Shown here: in pieces, positions 33,621 to 42,330 of the stretch
Layout of the letters: every line of letters begins with the position of its first letter
How positions within the stretch are numbered: position 1 is the first letter of the stretch
DNA from: an uncultured Pelagibacteraceae bacterium
GTDB taxonomy: Bacteria; Pseudomonadota; Alphaproteobacteria; Pelagibacterales; Pelagibacteraceae
Direction: 5' to 3'
Length of the DNA stretch: 47,990 nt
Assembly (NCBI GenBank): GCA_902604525.1
Contig: CACKYY010000009.1
Coordinates: 1-47,990 of the forward strand
The notes under the pieces: model-generated
The model's input: only the letters and a program-made list of their open reading frames with translations
Databases searched by the model: none
Told to the model about the DNA's origin: nothing
Translations under genes and position numbers: made by a program

Positions 33621-35769
33621 ACTTTTTTTCTAATCTATTAATATGTAATAAAGGTTCAGTATATCCAGAGGGCTGCTGCTTGCCTTTGAATACTAAATCA
33701 CATGCAGTTTTGAAAGCTATAGAGTTTTCGAAGTCGTCACTCATTTTAATATATTTAGAGTCATTCTTATTTTGACCATCAACAATTTTTGCCATATCTT
33801 TCATAATTTCTGTTACTTGAATTTCTGTAGTAATTCCATGATGTATCCAGTTTGCAATATGTTGCGAGGAAATTCTTAAAGTTGCTCTATCTTCCATTAG
33901 ACCTACATTGTTAATATCTGGAACTTTAGAACAACCTATTCCTTGGTCAACCCATCTCACCACATATCCAAGTAATGTTTGGGCTGAATTACTTATTTCA
34001 TTATTTATTTCCTCAACAGACCAATTAGTTCTATCTGCTACTGGTATTGTTAGAAGATCATCAAGTTTTCCTTGATCCCTATTTAAAATTTTTTTTTGTT
34101 CATCAAAAATATTTATTTCATGATAATGTAGCGCGTGAAGAGCAGCAGCAGTTGGAGATGGCACCCAAGCACAATTTGCACCAGCTTTTAAATGGCCTGT
34201 TTTTTGTTCCATCATATCTTTCATTTTGTCAGGCATAGCCCACATACCTTTACCAATTTGAGCTTTACCAGAAAAACCGCATTTTAATCCAATATCCACA
34301 TTTCTGTTTTCGTAAGCTGTAATCCATTTTGATGACTTCATTTCTCCCTTTTTAATCATAGGTCCAGCCATCATTGATGTGTGCATTTCATCACCAGTTC
34401 TATCTAAAAATCCTGTATTTATAAAAAATACTCTATTTTTTAAGGACCTAATACACTCTTTCAAATTAGAGGATGTTCTTCTTTCTTCATCCATTATTCC
34501 TATTTTGCATGTGTATTTTTTTAATCCTAAAACTTCTTCTACTTTTGAAAAAATTAAATCTGTAAATGCTGTTTCTTCTGGTCCATGCATTTTAGGTTTA
34601 ACAATATATACAGATCCAGTTCTTGAATTATTCTTTTTCTTTAAATCATGAAGTGCTGCAGCTGTCGTTATAAATGCATCTAAAATACCTTCTGGCACTT
34701 CATTTCCATCATTTAAAATAATGGATGGGTTTGTCATTAAATGCCCAACATTTCTTACAAGCAGAAGGCTTCTGCCATGTAACTTTAAACCCTTACCATC
34801 CCTAGAAATATAACTTCTATTTGGATTTAGCTTTCTCTCATATAATTTTCCATCCTTTTCAAATTTTGACTTTAGGTCTCCACGCATTAAACCTAGCCAA
34901 TTTCTGTAACAAATAATTTTATCTTCAGAGTCAACTGCTGCTACACTGTCTTCATTATCACAAATAGTTGATACTGCTGACTCTACTATTATATCGCTTA
35001 TGCCTGCATGGTCTTGTTGAGCAGCAAACGCTCTAGAATCTTTTAAAATTTCAATATGCAAATTATTATTTCTTAAAATAATTGCAGAAGGATTATCACT
35101 TTCGCCTCTATGACCAATAAATTTATCTTCATCTATCAAGCTAACTAAATCAGCACCTTTAAGAATTTTTAGCTTTCCGTCTTTTACGGCAAAGCTTTTT
35201 ATTTTTTTCCAGCTTAAATCTTTCAATGGAAAATATTTGTCTAAAAAATCTCTGCCATACTTAATAACCATTTCACCTCTTAGCGGATCATATCTCTCTG
35301 AAACACTATCTTCTGATTGTTCAATAATATCAGTTCCGTATAAACTATCATATAAACTCATCCATCTAGCATTTGCAGCATTCAGAGCATATCTTGCGTT
35401 CATAACTGGCACTACCAGTTGAGGTCCTGCAATTTTTGCTATCTCGTCATCAACATCTTTTGTTTCAATTTGAAAATCAGGTCCTTCATTTTTTAAATAG
35501 CCTATTTCAATTAAAAATTTTTTATACTCTTGAAAATCAAATTCTGATCGCTTGTTTTTGATATGCCAATCGTCAATTTTATTTTGTAAATCTTTTCTAA
35601 CACTTATTAATTCTCTATTTTTAGGTGCTAATTCATTTACAGTTTTTTCGAAACCTGCCCAAAAATTTTCTGGTGATACATCTGTTTCTTTAAGTAACTC
35701 ATCCTTAACAAATTGAACAAGATCGCTAGATACTTTCAAACTTTTAATATTTATGTATTTTTCTTGCAT
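33607..35769 (-). CDS. glcB: malate synthase G
   Basis: Condenses glyoxylate and acetyl-CoA to malate. The 720 residues are the length of the monomeric G isoform. Family blocks include PVMNARYALNAANARW, FLDRTGDEMHTSMMAGPM, GKAQIGKGMWAMPDKM, HLKAGANCAWVPSPTAAALHALHYH and WVDQGIGCSKVPDI. A tandem glycine riboswitch fills the leader, ending a few bases before the ATG, so glycine (a source of glyoxylate) controls expression. It overlaps recR by 14 bases at the 3' end. Confidence 0.96.
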   Translation of the reverse strand: MQEKYINIKSLKVSSDLVQFVKDELLKETDVSPENFWAGFEKTVNELAPKNRELISVRKDLQNKIDDWHIKNKRSEFDFQEYKKFLIEIGYLKNEGPDFQIETKDVDDEIAKIAGPQLVVPVMNARYALNAANARWMSLYDSLYGTDIIEQSEDSVSERYDPLRGEMVIKYGRDFLDKYFPLKDLSWKKIKSFAVKDGKLKILKGADLVSLIDEDKFIGHRGESDNPSAIILRNNNLHIEILKDSRAFAAQQDHAGISDIIVESAVSTICDNEDSVAAVDSEDKIICYRNWLGLMRGDLKSKFEKDGKLYERKLNPNRSYISRDGKGLKLHGRSLLLVRNVGHLMTNPSIILNDGNEVPEGILDAFITTAAALHDLKKKNNSRTGSVYIVKPKMHGPEETAFTDLIFSKVEEVLGLKKYTCKIGIMDEERRTSSNLKECIRSLKNRVFFINTGFLDRTGDEMHTSMMAGPMIKKGEMKSSKWITAYENRNVDIGLKCGFSGKAQIGKGMWAMPDKMKDMMEQKTGHLKAGANCAWVPSPTAAALHALHYHEINIFDEQKKILNRDQGKLDDLLTIPVADRTNWSVEEINNEISNSAQTLLGYVVRWVDQGIGCSKVPDINNVGLMEDRATLRISSQHIANWIHHGITTEIQVTEIMKDMAKIVDGQNKNDSKYIKMSDDFENSIAFKTACDLVFKGKQQPSGYTEPLLHINRLEKKSNLN

Positions 35770-35773
35770 AGCA

Positions 35774-35930
35774 CTTTCGTGACCCCATCTGTATTTTTGC
35801 CTGAGAGTTTTGCTCCTTCGGCGGAATTTAATCTCTTTCCAGAGTGTTATGCCTACATCGGTCCTTTTGCCTGAGAGTTTCCGGGGTGGTTGCTCCTTCG
35901 GCGCTAAAAAATGCTTAGTCTCTCCCGATC
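35774..35930 (-). promoter_or_regulatory. tandem glycine riboswitch of glcB
   Basis: Read on the minus strand there are two aptamers. Aptamer 1 (about 35930-35856) runs from CGGGAGAGAC through GCCGAAGGAGCAA to CTCTCAGGCAAAAGGAC. Aptamer 2 (about 35846-35774) runs from CTCTGGAAAGAG through GCCGAAGGAGCAA to CTCTCAGGCAAAA. Both conserved cores of the glycine class are exact. The linker is about 10-12 bases. Aptamer 2 ends within about 10 bases of the glcB ATG and no terminator hairpin fits, so control is probably translational. A glycine riboswitch on SAR11 malate synthase has been reported before. Confidence 0.95.
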
Positions 35931-35935
35931 ATGGA

Positions 35936-35963
35936 TTTCTATCTGTTAAAATTATTTAGTCAA
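35936..35963 (-). promoter_or_regulatory. candidate promoter of glcB
   Basis: On the minus strand TTGACT (35963-35958), a 16-base spacer and TAGAAA (35941-35936). Transcription would start near 35930, just where the first glycine aptamer begins, which supports the call despite the imperfect -10. Confidence 0.5.
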
Positions 35964-36010
35964 TTAATAACAATTACATTTAAAATAATTCATCATTTTA
36001 TGGCCTTTTT

Positions 36011-36016
36011 TATAAT
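36011..36016 (+). promoter_or_regulatory. candidate -10 box of accA
   Basis: A perfect TATAAT 25 bases before the accA ATG, in the divergent glcB-accA spacer. The -35 region (about 35988-35994) is not consensus. The leader would be about 19 bases with no strong Shine-Dalgarno. Confidence 0.35.
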
Positions 36017-36040
36017 TTAACTATCCGATATAACTAAAAT

Positions 36041-37135
36041 ATGAAAAATTACCTTAACTTTGAAAATGAAATTAAAAATCTTGAAAATGAGATAGAAAAA
36101 TTAAAGGATCCTTATAATCAAGAAGGACTCTCAGAAGTGGATACTCAAAAAATATCTAGTACTCAAGCAGAGTTAGATGAAAAACTAAAAAATATTTACT
36201 CAAATTTAGATCCATGGCAAACAACTATGGTTGCAAGACATGAGGACAGACCAAAATCTAAATTTTTTATAGACAATTTATTTGAAGATTTTATTTCGTT
36301 GTCTGGTGATCGTCATTATGGTGAAGATAAATCAGTTTTAACTGGTTTTGCAAAATTTAAAGGAAATTCAGTTTTAGTTATTGGACAGGAAAAAGGAGAG
36401 GATTTAGATAGCAGAATCGAGAGAAACTTTGGAATGATGAGACCTGAGGGATACAGGAAAACAATTCGATTAATGAATTTAGCAAACAAATTTAGTATTC
36501 CAATAATTTCCTTTATAGATACTCCAGGTGCTTATCCAGGTGTTGGCGCAGAGGAAAGAGGTCAAGCAGAAGCAATTGCAAAATCAATAGAATGTTGCAT
36601 GGAACTTAAGGTCCCAACAATTGCAATAATAATTGGTGAGGGTGGTTCTGGAGGAGCAATCGCTCTTGCATCTTCAAATAAAGTTATAATGTTTGAGAAT
36701 GCAATATACTCGGTTATATCCCCCGAGGGATGTGCAACTATTCTTTGGAGGGACCCAAAAAAAATGCTTGACGCCGCAAAAGCAATGAAACTTTCAGCAA
36801 AAGACTTATTGAAGTTAAAAGTTATCGACGAAATTATTCCTGAGCCTTTGGGTGGTGCTCATCGAGATAGAGATACGATGCTTGAAAATTTAAAAACTTC
36901 TATCACACAAAATTTAGATTACTTCAAAGACTTGTCTCCAGAGGAGATAGCAAATGAAAGAAAAAATAAGTTTTTAAAGATTGGAAGGAATGATGGATTT
37001 ATTAGCACAACTGAGGATTTTAGTTCATTAACTGTCAAAAAAAATAAATTTGAAAATATTTTAAAATCAAAAAAAATCCAAATTGGTATTGGTATAGGCG
37101 TTATTTTGATAGGTTTGATTTTTTTATTAATTTAA
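36041..37135 (+). CDS. accA: acetyl-CoA carboxylase carboxyltransferase subunit alpha, with C-terminal membrane segment
   Basis: Partner of AccD in malonyl-CoA synthesis. The first 310 or so residues are ordinary AccA: NYLNFENEI start, DRPKSKFFIDNLFEDF, MMRPEGYRKTIRLM, SFIDTPGAYPGVGAEERGQ, GEGGSGGAIAL and SVISPEGCATILWRD. The protein then continues to 364 residues, ending in a hydrophobic helix (about residues 346-364, IGIGIGVILIGLIFLLI) after a Lys-rich stretch, which looks like a tail anchor. I know of no such helix in standard AccA of about 320 residues. It converges on secA with a 2-base gap. Confidence 0.94.
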   Translation: MKNYLNFENEIKNLENEIEKLKDPYNQEGLSEVDTQKISSTQAELDEKLKNIYSNLDPWQTTMVARHEDRPKSKFFIDNLFEDFISLSGDRHYGEDKSVLTGFAKFKGNSVLVIGQEKGEDLDSRIERNFGMMRPEGYRKTIRLMNLANKFSIPIISFIDTPGAYPGVGAEERGQAEAIAKSIECCMELKVPTIAIIIGEGGSGGAIALASSNKVIMFENAIYSVISPEGCATILWRDPKKMLDAAKAMKLSAKDLLKLKVIDEIIPEPLGGAHRDRDTMLENLKTSITQNLDYFKDLSPEEIANERKNKFLKIGRNDGFISTTEDFSSLTVKKNKFENILKSKKIQIGIGIGVILIGLIFLLI

Positions 37136-37137
37136 AA

Positions 37138-39702
37138 TTATAAAGCTCCACAGCAATTTTTAAATTTTTTCCCTGTTGCTTCACATCTGTCATTTCTTGA
37201 AATTTTTTCATTTTTCTTAGTGATAAGTAAACATTTTGGATTGTTATTTTTTTCTATATTTCTAACATTTTGATTTGAGGATTGTTCTTCCTGAACTACT
37301 TTTAAATTCATCAAGATTGTAACATAGTCTAATTTTAGTTTTTCTAAGAGGTTTGAAAATAAATCAAAAGCCTCTTTTTTATATTCAACAAGAGGATCTC
37401 TTTGACCATAAGATCTTAAACCAACAACTTGTCTTAATTGTTCTAAATACTGAATGTGAGATTTCCAATTTAAATCAATTGATTGTAGAAAAATTCTTTT
37501 TTCAATATCTTTTGCATAATCTTCTCCAAGAATCTTAATTCTTTCATTTCTTGTTTCATTAAATTTTGAAAGTATTTTTTCTTTAAGCTCTTCATCTTTG
37601 GATGCAATTAATTCCTCAAACTCTTGATCTGTGAAACTTTTTCCCAGTATTTGCTTAATTCTGTTACTAAATTCTGTACTTTTAGGGTTTGAGAGTTTTT
37701 GAATTTTTAGTTTAATTAAGTCCTCAATTATCTCTTTTAGAAATTCATCAGAATAACCAAAAATATCGCTGCTACTCATTGCGTTTTTTCTTTGAGAAAA
37801 AACAACATGTCTTTGATCATTAAGAACATTATCAAATTTTATTAGGGTTTTTCTAATGTCAAAATTTCTTGCTTCTACCTTTTGCTGTGCTCTCTCTAAT
37901 GCTTTATTGATCCAAGGATGATCTATGCTTTCTCCATCTTTAAGTCCTAACTTTTCAAGCATATTATTCATGGATTCAGAACCAAAAATTCTCATTAAGT
38001 CATCCTCTAAACTTACGTAAAATACTGAGCTTCCTTCATCCCCTTGTCTTCCTGATCTACCTCTTGCTTGATTATCAACTCTTCTAGACTCCATTCTTTC
38101 TGTGCCAATTACAAACAAGCCGCCTAAAGACTTTATTTTATCTTTATCAATTTTCAGCTGTTCATCAGGAATAGATCCTTTTTTTCCTCCAAGTTGAATA
38201 TCAACACCACGTCCAGAAATACTGGTTGTGATAATTAAAGATTTTTCTTTACCTGCATTGGCTATAATTTCAGCCTCATTTTCATGATTTTTAGCGTTAA
38301 GAACTACATGCTTAATATTTTTTTTATTCAATAAATTTGAATAAATTTCAGATTTATTAATACTTGATGTAAAAACTAGTATTGGTTGGCCAAGCTCATT
38401 ACGTTCTATAATTTTATTAACAATTGCATTATTTTTTTCTTCTTCAGTTCTAAATATTAAATCATTAAAATCATTTCTGATCATTTCTTTATTAGTGGGA
38501 ATTACTACAACTGGTAAATCATAAATTTCAAAGAATTCTGCAGATTCAGTCAAAGCAGTACCAGTGCAACCTGCCAGTTTTTTATAAAGTTTAAAATAAT
38601 TTTGATAGGTAATCGAAGCTAAGGTTTGATTTTCTGCCTGAATATCAATTTTTTCTTTTGCCTCAAGTGCCTGGTGCAAACCATCTCCAAATCTTCTACC
38701 CTCAAGAATTCTACCAGTTAATTCGTCAATTATTTTTAAACTTCCATCTTTTACAATATAGTCTTTGCCTTTCTCAAATAAATGATTTGCTCTTAACGCT
38801 TGATTAACATGATGAACTAGATGAAGGTTTTCTGGATCATAAAAATTATCATTTTTTAAAATTCCTGCATTTGAAAAAAGTTTTTCAACATTATTAATTC
38901 CATCGTTTGTCAAAAGAATACTCTTCTCTTTTTCGTCAATTTCAAAATCTTTATCATTTAAAATTTTTATAAGTTTATCAATTGCCAAATACTGAGCAGT
39001 TTTGTCCTCAGCAGACCCAGATATTATTAATGGTGTTCTTGCCTCATCAATTAAGCAAGAGTCTATTTCGTCAACAATTGAAAATGAATGTTCTCTTTGA
39101 ACCATTTCATTTTGCGAAAATTTCATATTATCCCGAAGATAATCAAATCCTAATTCACTATTAGTTGCATAGGTTATATCGCAATTGTAATTTTTTTTAC
39201 GTTCCTCATCGTTTTGGTCGTTATTAATAAATCCCGAAGTTAACCCAAGAAAATTATAAATTAGTCCCATTTCTACCGAGTCTCTTTTTGCTAAATAATC
39301 GTTAACAGTTACTATATGAACTCCTTTTTCACTTAGTGCGTTTAAATAAGCTGCCAATGCAATTGTTAAAGTTTTTCCTTCACCTGTTCTCATCTCAGCG
39401 ATTTTACCCTCATGTAGAATTACACCACCAATTAATTGAACATCAAAATGTCTTTCTTTTCGAGTTCTTTTTGAAGCTTCTCTTACAAGTGCAAAAGCTT
39501 CAGGCATTATTTCATTTAATGATTTTCCACTCTTAATTAGATCTTTGAGCTCTAAAGTTTTTTGAGGAAAATCTGTATCATCTAAATTTACAATTTTTTC
39601 CTCTAGTGAATTAATTTTTTCAACAATCTTGCTTACTCTATCAAGCTCTTTTTGGTTGCTAGATTTAATAAATTTGGAGATTAGATTTAATGGATTAAAC
39701 AT
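37138..39702 (-). CDS. secA: protein translocase ATPase SecA
   Basis: Motor that drives preproteins through SecYEG. The 854 residues include the Walker A-like MRTGEGKTL, IVDEIDSCLIDEARTPLIISG, TGTALTESAEFF, the GRGVDIQLGG motif and RRVDNQARGRSGRQGDEGSS. The C-terminal SecB-binding zinc tail is altered: RNDRCEATGKKFKNCCGAL, where the family has CPCGSGKKxKxCH, so one zinc ligand cysteine is missing. It is divergent from argJ across 65 bases and ends 2 bases from accA. Confidence 0.96.
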   Translation of the reverse strand: MFNPLNLISKFIKSSNQKELDRVSKIVEKINSLEEKIVNLDDTDFPQKTLELKDLIKSGKSLNEIMPEAFALVREASKRTRKERHFDVQLIGGVILHEGKIAEMRTGEGKTLTIALAAYLNALSEKGVHIVTVNDYLAKRDSVEMGLIYNFLGLTSGFINNDQNDEERKKNYNCDITYATNSELGFDYLRDNMKFSQNEMVQREHSFSIVDEIDSCLIDEARTPLIISGSAEDKTAQYLAIDKLIKILNDKDFEIDEKEKSILLTNDGINNVEKLFSNAGILKNDNFYDPENLHLVHHVNQALRANHLFEKGKDYIVKDGSLKIIDELTGRILEGRRFGDGLHQALEAKEKIDIQAENQTLASITYQNYFKLYKKLAGCTGTALTESAEFFEIYDLPVVVIPTNKEMIRNDFNDLIFRTEEEKNNAIVNKIIERNELGQPILVFTSSINKSEIYSNLLNKKNIKHVVLNAKNHENEAEIIANAGKEKSLIITTSISGRGVDIQLGGKKGSIPDEQLKIDKDKIKSLGGLFVIGTERMESRRVDNQARGRSGRQGDEGSSVFYVSLEDDLMRIFGSESMNNMLEKLGLKDGESIDHPWINKALERAQQKVEARNFDIRKTLIKFDNVLNDQRHVVFSQRKNAMSSSDIFGYSDEFLKEIIEDLIKLKIQKLSNPKSTEFSNRIKQILGKSFTDQEFEELIASKDEELKEKILSKFNETRNERIKILGEDYAKDIEKRIFLQSIDLNWKSHIQYLEQLRQVVGLRSYGQRDPLVEYKKEAFDLFSNLLEKLKLDYVTILMNLKVVQEEQSSNQNVRNIEKNNNPKCLLITKKNEKISRNDRCEATGKKFKNCCGAL

Positions 39703-39767
39703 GACTATTTGATTTATTCTTTAAGTATTATGTTTAATATATGTATTAAATAAATAATTTAAACAAT

Positions 39768-41069
39768 ATGGGAATAAATTTAACAAATTTTTTATCTTCA
39801 CAATCAAAAAATACCAAAATGATTGATTTTCAAGACTTAGATCATATCGATGGTCTATCAATTTCAGTACTAAGCGCGAATTTATATAAAAATGACAGAG
39901 ATGATTTATCAATGTTTTATTTCAGAGATGGTGCAAATCACGCCTCTTTATATACACAGTCTAAAATTGTTTCTGAAAATATAAAATGGAACTTAAATCA
40001 AAAAACTAAAAAAGTATTTTCTTTAATTGTTAATACTAGAAATGCAAACGCATTTACAGGTAAAGAAGGATATGAAAGTTTAAAAAAATTAGCAGATATA
40101 ATCTCAAAAAATTTGACAGAGAAACAAAAACAAGACGAGGAAACACCAAAAAAAATAAATCCAAAACAAATTCTATTTGGCTGTACAGGAACAATCGGAG
40201 AAGAGTTTCCATTTGAAAAAATATCTTCTCAAATACCTAATTTAATTAATAAAATTCGTTACACACAAAACAAATTTATTTGGATGAAAGCTGCTCTTGG
40301 AATAATGACTACTGACACTAAGCCAAAAATTGCAATGGAGGAGTGCAATATAGGAAGTGAGAAAGTTAAAATTTATGGGATCGCTAAAGGTTCTGGGATG
40401 ATACATCCTAATATGGCAACAACTTTAGCTTATATTTTTACAGATGCGAGTTTATCTAATGATATTTTAAGTAAGTTATTAAAAAAAAATATTTTTAACA
40501 CTTTTAACGCCATTTCTTGTGATGGAGATACTAGTACAAACGACATGGTAACTATTTTTGCAACTAATAAAATTAATAATTCAAAAATAGAAAGTATAAA
40601 TGAAAATAAAATAAAAAACTTTGATAAAGCCTTAAATAACGTTCTATTAAATCTAGCTAAGAGAGTTGTTGCAGATGGTGAGGGAGCATCAAAATTTATT
40701 TCTATAAACGTGTCTAAATGTAAAAATGAAATAGAGGCAAAAAAAATAGCTTTTTCTATAGGAAACTCACCTTTAGTAAAAACTGCAATTGCAGGAGAGG
40801 ATCCAAATTGGGGAAGAATTATAATGGCAATAGGTAAAGCTGGACCAAAAATTAATTTAAAAAAACTTTGTATAAAATTAGGAAATATAAAAATAGTTAA
40901 AGATGGGAAACTTTATCAAAATTACAGTGAAGAGGTAGCATCTAAATATATGAAAAATGAAAATATTGATATTTGTGTTGAAGTTCATACAGGGAAAAAA
41001 GATTTTACTACTTACACGATGGATTTAACAAAGAAATATATAAATATTAATGCAAACTACAGAAGCTAA
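39768..41069 (+). CDS. argJ: bifunctional ornithine acetyltransferase / N-acetylglutamate synthase
   Basis: Recycles the acetyl group in arginine synthesis. The 433 residues carry FGCTGTIGE, the autocleavage region KGSGMIHPNMATTLAYIFTDA (cleavage before the second Thr expected), SCDGDTSTNDMV and GEDPNWGRIIMAIGKAG. The N-terminus is slightly extended relative to short homologues. The argD and argF genes at 26.6-28.7 kb are partners in the pathway. The divergent spacer with secA is AT-rich and has no clear consensus promoter. Confidence 0.95.
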   Translation: MGINLTNFLSSQSKNTKMIDFQDLDHIDGLSISVLSANLYKNDRDDLSMFYFRDGANHASLYTQSKIVSENIKWNLNQKTKKVFSLIVNTRNANAFTGKEGYESLKKLADIISKNLTEKQKQDEETPKKINPKQILFGCTGTIGEEFPFEKISSQIPNLINKIRYTQNKFIWMKAALGIMTTDTKPKIAMEECNIGSEKVKIYGIAKGSGMIHPNMATTLAYIFTDASLSNDILSKLLKKNIFNTFNAISCDGDTSTNDMVTIFATNKINNSKIESINENKIKNFDKALNNVLLNLAKRVVADGEGASKFISINVSKCKNEIEAKKIAFSIGNSPLVKTAIAGEDPNWGRIIMAIGKAGPKINLKKLCIKLGNIKIVKDGKLYQNYSEEVASKYMKNENIDICVEVHTGKKDFTTYTMDLTKKYININANYRS

Positions 41070-41109
41070 ATAATATTGAAAATTTTCATTTAAAACCTAT
41101 TTATAAAAA

Positions 41110-41538
41110 ATGATTAAATACAAGTTAATTTGCAAAGATTGTAACACTAAATTTGATAGTTGGTTCGCATCGTCTAATGAATATGAGAAGTTAAAAAAAA
41201 GAAAGTTTTTGACCTGTCATAATTGTAACTCATTAAAAGTAGAAAAAACTTTAATGGCTCCACAATTAATAAACAGCAAAAATAAATCTGAGGCAAAATT
41301 AAATATCGCAAAGTACCAAAAAATTAAAAAAACTATTAAAAATTATCAAAAGTTCATTAAGGACAATTTTCAATACGTAGGAGACAATTTTGCTTATGAA
41401 GCAAGATCAATCCATTATAACAATAAAAAAAAATCTAAAGGCATATATGGAAGTGCCTCAACACAAGATCTTAAAGAGTTAAAAGATGAAGGAATAGAAG
41501 CCCAGATGTTTCCCTGGATAGAAGATAAAGAAAATTAA
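41110..41538 (+). CDS. DUF1178 family protein
   Basis: A 142-residue protein. The N-terminal zinc-ribbon-like part has CKDCNTKFDSWFASSNEYE followed by CHNCNS (two CxxC pairs), the hallmark of DUF1178, common in alphaproteobacteria. The C-terminal half includes NFAYEARSIHYNN and a GSASTQDLKELKDEGIEAQMFPW tail. Function is unknown. It follows argJ by 40 bases and overlaps the convergent ubiG by 4. Confidence 0.85.
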   Translation: MIKYKLICKDCNTKFDSWFASSNEYEKLKKRKFLTCHNCNSLKVEKTLMAPQLINSKNKSEAKLNIAKYQKIKKTIKNYQKFIKDNFQYVGDNFAYEARSIHYNNKKKSKGIYGSASTQDLKELKDEGIEAQMFPWIEDKEN

Positions 41539-42257
41539 TTTTTTAAAAATTTCGCAATATAGTTTACAGATAAATCTTTTGTAATACTCCACTCGTCTTT
41601 AATTATATTAAAATGCATTCCATCAAACTTTTTTAAAGATAAATTATTTTTGGTCAAAATCTTTTTAAGCTCTTCAGGTTTGACAAATTTTTCCCACTCA
41701 TGGGTTCCTATTGGTAACCATCTTAAAACATATTCTGCTCCAACTATAGCAAACACATATGATTTTAAAGTTTTATTAATTGTTGCAACAAACATCAATC
41801 CATTTTTCTTGAGAAGTTTAGAGCATGATTTTAGAAAGAAAGAAATATCTTCCACATGCTCAACTATTTCCATATTGAGTATTACATCAAATTTTTTTGT
41901 AATTTTTAATTTTTCAGGAGACGAACAAATATAATCTATTTTAAGGCCATTTTTTTTAGCATGAAGTTTCGCAATTTTAATATTTTTAACTGATGCATCG
42001 ATACCTGTAATATTAGCACCCAATCTACACATTGGTTCAGAAAGTAATCCTCCACCACAACCAATATCTAAAATATTAATTCCAGATAAAGGTTTATCTT
42101 TATTTCTTATTTTAAATTGTTCAATTATATTTTCTTTAATATATTTAATCCTTATTGGATTGAATTTGTGCAGAGGTTTAAATTTTCCATGGGGATCCCA
42201 CCATTCATCCGCCATATTTGAAAATTTTTCTATTTCTTTTTTATTTACGCTACTCAT
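41535..42257 (-). CDS. ubiG: ubiquinone biosynthesis O-methyltransferase
   Basis: SAM-dependent enzyme carrying out both O-methylations in ubiquinone synthesis. The 240 residues include the FSNMADEWWDPHGKFKPLHKFNPIRIKYI start, the SAM loop ILDIGCGGGLLSEPMCRLGA, and GTHEWEKFVKPEEL. It is divergent from lysC over 73 bases, where a shared promoter region must lie, and converges on the DUF1178 gene. In many alphaproteobacteria ubiG and lysC are likewise divergent neighbours. Confidence 0.95.
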   Translation of the reverse strand: MSSVNKKEIEKFSNMADEWWDPHGKFKPLHKFNPIRIKYIKENIIEQFKIRNKDKPLSGINILDIGCGGGLLSEPMCRLGANITGIDASVKNIKIAKLHAKKNGLKIDYICSSPEKLKITKKFDVILNMEIVEHVEDISFFLKSCSKLLKKNGLMFVATINKTLKSYVFAIVGAEYVLRWLPIGTHEWEKFVKPEELKKILTKNNLSLKKFDGMHFNIIKDEWSITKDLSVNYIAKFLKN

Positions 42258-42270
42258 GTGAGATAATTAG

Positions 42271-42299
42271 TTGACATAGCAATTAAGATGTATTTTATC
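42271..42299 (+). promoter_or_regulatory. candidate promoter of lysC
   Basis: A perfect TTGACA (42271-42276), 17-base spacer, and a poor -10 TTTATC (42294-42299), about 30 bases before the lysC ATG. The -35 is good, the -10 weak. Confidence 0.35.
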
Positions 42300-42330
42300 A
42301 AATATTAATTAAATAATTATTTAGCTGATC

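Noticed and set aside
41070-41109. Promoter or RNA element between argJ and the DUF1178 gene
   Set aside because: Only 40 AT-rich bases without a consensus motif; read-through from argJ explains expression.
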